Shown here: positions 6,285 through 10,029 of the stretch, piece after piece
Position numbering within the stretch: position 1 is the stretch's first letter
Layout: each line of letters opens with the position of its first letter
Origin: Oscillospiraceae bacterium
GTDB taxonomy: Bacteria > Bacillota > Clostridia > Oscillospirales > Ruminococcaceae
Reading direction: 5' to 3'
NCBI GenBank assembly: GCA_014796735.1
Contig: JAAVIG010000038.1
Location: forward strand, 1 to 10,029
DNA: 10,029 bases
Program-made: the position numbers and the translations under genes
Notes under the pieces: generated by a model
Databases searched by the model: none
The model's input: only the letters and a program-made list of their open reading frames with translations
What the model was told of the DNA's origin: nothing

Positions 6285-9200
6285 ATGGCAAGACAAAAGC
6301 TTACGATGGATGGTAACAACGCTGCCGGTCACGTTTCCTACGCGTTTACCGAGGTTGCCGCTATTTACCCCATCACCCCCTCTTCCGTAATGGCTGAAGT
6401 TACCGATGCTTGGGCTACTGCGGGAAGAAAGAATGTTTTCGGAACAGAAGTTAAGGTTGTTGAAATGCAGTCCGAGGCGGGCGCGGCAGGTGCCGTTCAC
6501 GGTTCGCTGACAGCAGGTGCTCTTACAACCACCTATACCGCATCACAGGGCTTGCTCCTGATGATCCCCAATATGTACAAGATCGCAGGCGAGCTGCTGC
6601 CCAGCGTTATTCACGTATCGGCGCGCGCTCTCGCTACTCACGCGCTTTCTATTTTCGGCGACCACAGCGACGTTTACGCCTGCCGTCAGACAGGTTACGC
6701 TATGCTCTGCTCCACTAACCCTCAGGAGGTTATGGACTTGGGCGCTGTTGCTCACCTTTCCACTATCAAGGGCAAGGTTCCCTTCCTGCACTTCTTTGAC
6801 GGCTTCAGAACCTCTCATGAGATCCAGAAGATTGAGGTTTGGGATTATGATACCCTTAAGGGCATGATCGATCAGGACGCTTTGGAAGATTTCCGCAAGC
6901 GCGCTCTTAACCCCGAGCATCCTACCCTCCGCGGTACCGCTCAGAACCCCGACATCTTCTTCCAGGCTAAGGAAGCCTCCAACAAATACTACAACGAGCT
7001 TCCCGCTATCGTTACCGAGTATATGGACAAGGTCAACAAGGAGATCGGAACGGATTACAAGCTCTTTAACTACTACGGCGCACCCGATGCGGAGCAGGTT
7101 ATCGTTGCTATGGGCTCCGTATGTGATACTATCGAAGAAACAATCGACTATCTGCTTGCACAGGGCAAGAAGGTTGGTTTGGTCAAGGTTAGACTTTACC
7201 GTCCTTTCAGCATTGACGCATTTGTTGACGCCATTCCCTCCACCGTCAAGAAGATCACCGTTCTTGACAGAACAAAGGAACCTGGCTCTTTGGGCGAGCC
7301 TCTTTACCTTGACGTTGTTGCCGCTCTTAAGAAAGCCAACAAGTTTGCGGACGTTCCCGTATACAGCGGACGTTACGGTCTCGGCTCCAAGGACTGCAAC
7401 CCTGCACAGATCATCGCAGTTTACAACAACGAGAGCAAGCCTCAGTTCACTATCGGTATCGAGGACGATGTTACCAATCTGTCCCTGCCTATTACCGAGA
7501 ATCCCAACACCACACCCGAAGGCACTACCTGCTGTAAGTTCTGGGGTCTCGGCTCCGACGGTACCGTTGGCGCAAACAAGAACTCCATTAAGATCATCGG
7601 CGACCACACCGACATGTACGCACAGGCTTACTTTGCTTACGACTCCAAGAAGTCGGGCGGCGTAACCATTTCCCACCTGCGCTTCGGTAAGAGCCCCATC
7701 AAGTCCACATACTTTGTAAACAAGGCAAACTTTGTTGCCTGCCATAACCCCAGCTATATTGACAAGTACAATATGGTTCAGGACGTTATCCCCGGCGGCA
7801 GCTTCCTTCTGAACTGCCAGTGGACGGTTGACGAGCTTGACGAAAAGCTCCCCGCTCCCGTAAAGGCTTACATTGCCAAGAACAATATCAATTTCTATAT
7901 TATCAACGCTATCAAGGTAGCCAAGGAGATCGGTCTGGGCAACAAGACCAATACCGTACTCCAGTCCGCGTTCTTCTCCATTGCCAACATTATTCCCGGC
8001 GAAGAGGCTATTGACTACATGAAGAAGGCTGCTTACAAGTCATTCGCAAAGAAGGGCGACGACATTGTAAACATGAACTACGCCGCTATCGAAAGAGGCG
8101 CGGGCGAGGTAGTCAAGGTTGACGTTCCCGCCGCTTGGGCAAACTGCGAGGGCGGTCTCCCCGAGGTTAAGGCAGTAAGCGAGAGAAAAGACCTTGAAAA
8201 CTTCATCAACAACATTCAGACTCCCTGCAACGCGCAGCGCGGCGACGAGCTTCCCGTATCCACATTCACCTCAATGCCCGACGGCACATTCCCTCAGGGC
8301 TCCGCTGCATTTGAGAAGCGCGGTATCGCGGTTGACGTTCCCGAATGGATTCCCGAGAACTGTATCCAGTGTAACCAGTGCTCCGTTGTTTGTCCTCATG
8401 CTGTTATCCGTCCCGTTATCATGACCGAGGAGGAAGCTTCCAAGGCTCCCGCTTCCATGAAGACCAAGGACGCTACAGGCATGGCAGGCTACAAGTACAC
8501 AATGGCTGTTTCCGTACTTGACTGTACAGGCTGCGGCGCGTGTGTAAACACATGTCCCGCCAAGACCAAGGCTCTCGCAATGAAGCCTCTTGACAGCCAG
8601 ATGCAGGAGCAGGAAGGCTTTGACTACGCTCACAAGCTCCAGTCCAAGCCCGAGGTTCTTGAAAAGTTCAAAGAAAACACTGTTAAGGGCAGCCAGTTCA
8701 AGCAGCCTCTCCTTGAGTTCTCCGGCGCATGCGCAGGCTGCGGCGAAACTCCTTACGCTAAGCTTGTTACTCAGCTCTTCGGCGACAGAATGTATATTGC
8801 AAACGCAACAGGCTGTTCTTCTATCTGGGGCGGCTCCGCACCTTCAACTCCCTACACCGTTAACGCAGAGGGCAAGGGTCCCGCTTGGGGCAACTCCCTG
8901 TTTGAGGACAACGCGGAATTCGGCTTCGGTATGTTCCTTGCTCAGGATACTTTGAGAGCAAGAGCACAGGCTCATTTGAAGGCACTTGACGAAAAGGCTG
9001 AAAAGCCCGAGGTTAAGGAAAAGATCGCCAAGTACTTTGAGACCGCTAATGACGGTTCCGCCAACGCAAAGGCTACCAAAGAATTGATTGCGGCTCTTGA
9101 AGCTTGCGATTGCGGCAATGAGGACAGAGCTGAGGTTCTTAAGCTTAAGGATTACCTCTCCAAGAAGTCCAACTGGATATTTGGCGGCGACGGCTGGGCA

Positions 9201-9827
9201 TACGACATCGGTTACGGCGGTGTTGACCACGTTCTCGCAAGCGGAAAGAATATCAACATCATGGTATTCGATACCGAAGTTTACTCCAACACAGGCGGTC
9301 AGGCTTCCAAGGCTACACCTATCGGCGCTATCGCACAGTTTGCTGCCGGCGGTAAGGATATTAAGAATAAAGACCTCGCGGGAATCGCTATGAAGTACGG
9401 TTATGTATACGTTGCTCAGGTATCTATGGGCGCGGATAAGAACCAGTGCTTAAAGGCAATTCTCGAAGCGGAAGCTTATGACGGTCCTTCCCTCATCATC
9501 TGCTATGCTCCTTGTATCAACCACGGTATCAAGGGCGGTCTGGCAATAGCTCAGCAGGTTGAAAAGGAAGCTGTTGAAGCAGGCTACTGGAATATCTTCA
9601 GATTCAATCCCGCTTTGGCTGCGGAAGGCAAGAATCCTTTCAGCTTGGATTGCAAGGCTCCCACAGGAGATTACAAGGCATTCATGATGAGAGAAGTTCG
9701 TTACAACTCCCTCGCTCGTCAGAATCCCGCTAAGGCTGAGGTTCTCTTCAACAAGGCTGTTGAGAACTCCAAGAAGCGTTATGATGATTTGGTTGGTCTT
9801 GTTGATTACTACAAGCCCGCTGAATAA
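6285..9827 (+). CDS. nifJ: Pyruvate:ferredoxin (flavodoxin) oxidoreductase, single-chain
   Basis: This cytoplasmic enzyme (1180 aa) converts pyruvate and CoA to acetyl-CoA and CO2 and reduces ferredoxin or flavodoxin, the central step of anaerobic fermentation. The N-terminal domain carries the substrate and cofactor residues at the same numbers as in Desulfovibrio africanus PFOR: T31 (YPITPSS), E64 and R114. A CoA-binding-type region follows (about 260-630). A two-cluster ferredoxin domain has C693/C696/C699/C703 and C747/C750/C753/C757. The thiamine diphosphate domain has the third-cluster cysteines C816, C819, C844 and C1077 and the motif GDGWAYDIG (968-976), with N1002 in YSNTGGQ. All catalytic and cluster residues appear intact. 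It lacks the extra C-terminal domain VII that protects the D. africanus enzyme from oxygen, as expected for a strict anaerobe. It stands as a single-gene unit with its own promoter, long leader and terminator. Codon use is strongly biased (for example AAG for lysine), unlike its neighbours, which fits very high expression. Confidence 0.98.
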   Translation: MARQKLTMDGNNAAGHVSYAFTEVAAIYPITPSSVMAEVTDAWATAGRKNVFGTEVKVVEMQSEAGAAGAVHGSLTAGALTTTYTASQGLLLMIPNMYKIAGELLPSVIHVSARALATHALSIFGDHSDVYACRQTGYAMLCSTNPQEVMDLGAVAHLSTIKGKVPFLHFFDGFRTSHEIQKIEVWDYDTLKGMIDQDALEDFRKRALNPEHPTLRGTAQNPDIFFQAKEASNKYYNELPAIVTEYMDKVNKEIGTDYKLFNYYGAPDAEQVIVAMGSVCDTIEETIDYLLAQGKKVGLVKVRLYRPFSIDAFVDAIPSTVKKITVLDRTKEPGSLGEPLYLDVVAALKKANKFADVPVYSGRYGLGSKDCNPAQIIAVYNNESKPQFTIGIEDDVTNLSLPITENPNTTPEGTTCCKFWGLGSDGTVGANKNSIKIIGDHTDMYAQAYFAYDSKKSGGVTISHLRFGKSPIKSTYFVNKANFVACHNPSYIDKYNMVQDVIPGGSFLLNCQWTVDELDEKLPAPVKAYIAKNNINFYIINAIKVAKEIGLGNKTNTVLQSAFFSIANIIPGEEAIDYMKKAAYKSFAKKGDDIVNMNYAAIERGAGEVVKVDVPAAWANCEGGLPEVKAVSERKDLENFINNIQTPCNAQRGDELPVSTFTSMPDGTFPQGSAAFEKRGIAVDVPEWIPENCIQCNQCSVVCPHAVIRPVIMTEEEASKAPASMKTKDATGMAGYKYTMAVSVLDCTGCGACVNTCPAKTKALAMKPLDSQMQEQEGFDYAHKLQSKPEVLEKFKENTVKGSQFKQPLLEFSGACAGCGETPYAKLVTQLFGDRMYIANATGCSSIWGGSAPSTPYTVNAEGKGPAWGNSLFEDNAEFGFGMFLAQDTLRARAQAHLKALDEKAEKPEVKEKIAKYFETANDGSANAKATKELIAALEACDCGNEDRAEVLKLKDYLSKKSNWIFGGDGWAYDIGYGGVDHVLASGKNINIMVFDTEVYSNTGGQASKATPIGAIAQFAAGGKDIKNKDLAGIAMKYGYVYVAQVSMGADKNQCLKAILEAEAYDGPSLIICYAPCINHGIKGGLAIAQQVEKEAVEAGYWNIFRFNPALAAEGKNPFSLDCKAPTGDYKAFMMREVRYNSLARQNPAKAEVLFNKAVENSKKRYDDLVGLVDYYKPAE

Positions 9828-9861
9828 TCGTTGAATCAGTTAATTGACTTAAAGCTTTAAG

Positions 9862-9904
9862 AAAAGCCGCGTTTGCTCTTTGGGGCAAGTGCGGCTTTTA
9901 TTTT
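9862..9904 (+). terminator. Strong intrinsic terminator after the oxidoreductase gene
   Basis: AAAAGCCGC (9862-9870) pairs with GCGGCTTTT (9891-9899). The stem extends inward by two G-U pairs and TTGC/GCAA to about 15 bp, with an 8-nt loop (9877-9884). The tail TTTTATTTT completes it. Confidence 0.93.
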
Positions 9905-9943
9905 AAAAAACTTAGACAGATTAAAGAAGGAAACTTTATTATA

Positions 9944-9967
9944 ATGTCTAATACTAATCCCTTTTAA
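9944..9967 (+). CDS. Possible 7-residue leader peptide (MSNTNPF)
   Basis: An ATG followed by six codons and TAA encodes MSNTNPF. AAGGA (9927-9931) lies 12 nt upstream, a usable but wide spacing. The stop codon falls in the loop of the hairpin at 9950-9984. A TATAAT (9940-9945) overlaps the ATG; if that were a -10 box the transcript would start after the ATG, so the two readings exclude each other. It could equally be chance or the remnant of a broken gene. Confidence 0.2.
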   Translation: MSNTNPF

Positions 9968-9984
9968 ACTGTGGGATTAGTGTT
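9950..9984 (+). other. Stem-loop overlapping the first repeat copy
   Basis: AATACTAATCCC (9950-9961) pairs with GGGATTAGTGTT (9973-9984) over 12 bp with one G-U pair. The loop is TTTTAAACTGT (9962-9972). It lies about 50 bp after the terminator and so belongs to whatever follows the oxidoreductase. Only TTTCGGG follows it, so it is a poor terminator. Confidence 0.55.
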
Positions 9985-10013
9985 TCGGGTGCAATCCCTT
10001 TTTAAACTGTGGG
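9956..10013. repeat. Tandem direct repeat, two copies of a 20/21-bp unit
   Basis: AATCCCTTTTAAACTGTGGG (9956-9975) recurs at 9993-10013 with one additional T in the T run; the copies start 37 bp apart. In the first copy the outer bases form the stem of a hairpin. In the second the same loop is kept, but the stem is reduced to AATCCC/GGG(T)ATT with one bulged T. Further copies may lie beyond the window. Confidence 0.8.
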
Positions 10014-10029
10014 TATTACGTCAGTTTAA

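Noticed and set aside
6543..7745. A 400-codon open frame on the minus strand under the oxidoreductase gene
   Set aside because: It is antisense to a certain gene with heavy codon bias, which suppresses stop codons in the opposite strand. Its translation shows no recognisable domain and it has no ribosome binding site of note.
9913..9945. Promoter formed by TAGACA and TATAAT near the right edge
   Set aside because: The boxes are 21 bp apart, too far for a normal housekeeping promoter, and no better -35 lies at 16-18 bp from the TATAAT.
9956..10013. Beginning of a CRISPR array
   Set aside because: The repeat is 20-21 bp with a 16-17 bp gap; CRISPR repeats and spacers are longer, the copies differ in length, and no cas gene is in view.

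Overview
The window looks like chromosomal DNA of a strictly anaerobic Gram-positive bacterium of the Clostridia, possibly Oscillospiraceae/Ruminococcaceae (low confidence below class). The grounds are a single-chain pyruvate:ferredoxin oxidoreductase, strong AGGAGG-type ribosome binding sites, consensus housekeeping promoters in AT-rich gaps, U-tailed intrinsic terminators, and a 7TM-GGDEF sensor of a type common in gut Clostridia. There are six protein genes. I see no RNA gene, insertion sequence, phage gene or CRISPR array.

Layout. The left part (13-2431) is a minus-strand pair: a HAD-superfamily phosphatase followed 22 bp later by a membrane diguanylate cyclase with an intact GGDEF motif. 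From 2432 to 2592 lies a divergent control region in which two near-consensus promoters are mirrored around a 14-bp perfect inverted repeat, with one -35 hexamer in each arm. To the right (2593-4506) is a plus-strand pair: an RlmA/TlrB-family 23S rRNA guanine methyltransferase and a membrane-anchored alpha/beta hydrolase, closed by an intrinsic terminator at 4531. Next comes a sodium:alanine/glycine symporter of the AGCS family (4710-6056). The last gene is pyruvate:ferredoxin (flavodoxin) oxidoreductase (6285-9827). It has its own strong promoter, A/T-tract upstream DNA, a leader of about 90 nt with possible folded structure, and a strong terminator. The final 130 bases hold a tandem repeat of a stem-loop-like unit that is probably cut by the window edge.

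How the genes relate. These are mostly housekeeping genes in separate transcription units. The oxidoreductase is the metabolic centrepiece: it converts pyruvate to acetyl-CoA and reduces ferredoxin, and its biased codon use fits very high expression. The symporter brings in alanine or glycine, and alanine can feed pyruvate, but nothing in the sequence shows joint regulation. The phosphatase/cyclase pair and the methyltransferase/hydrolase pair share a divergent promoter region and may be co-regulated through it.

I found no convincing new multi-gene system. The points most worth a second look are the symmetric divergent promoter, the structured leader of the oxidoreductase, and the repeat unit with a tiny ORF at the right edge.
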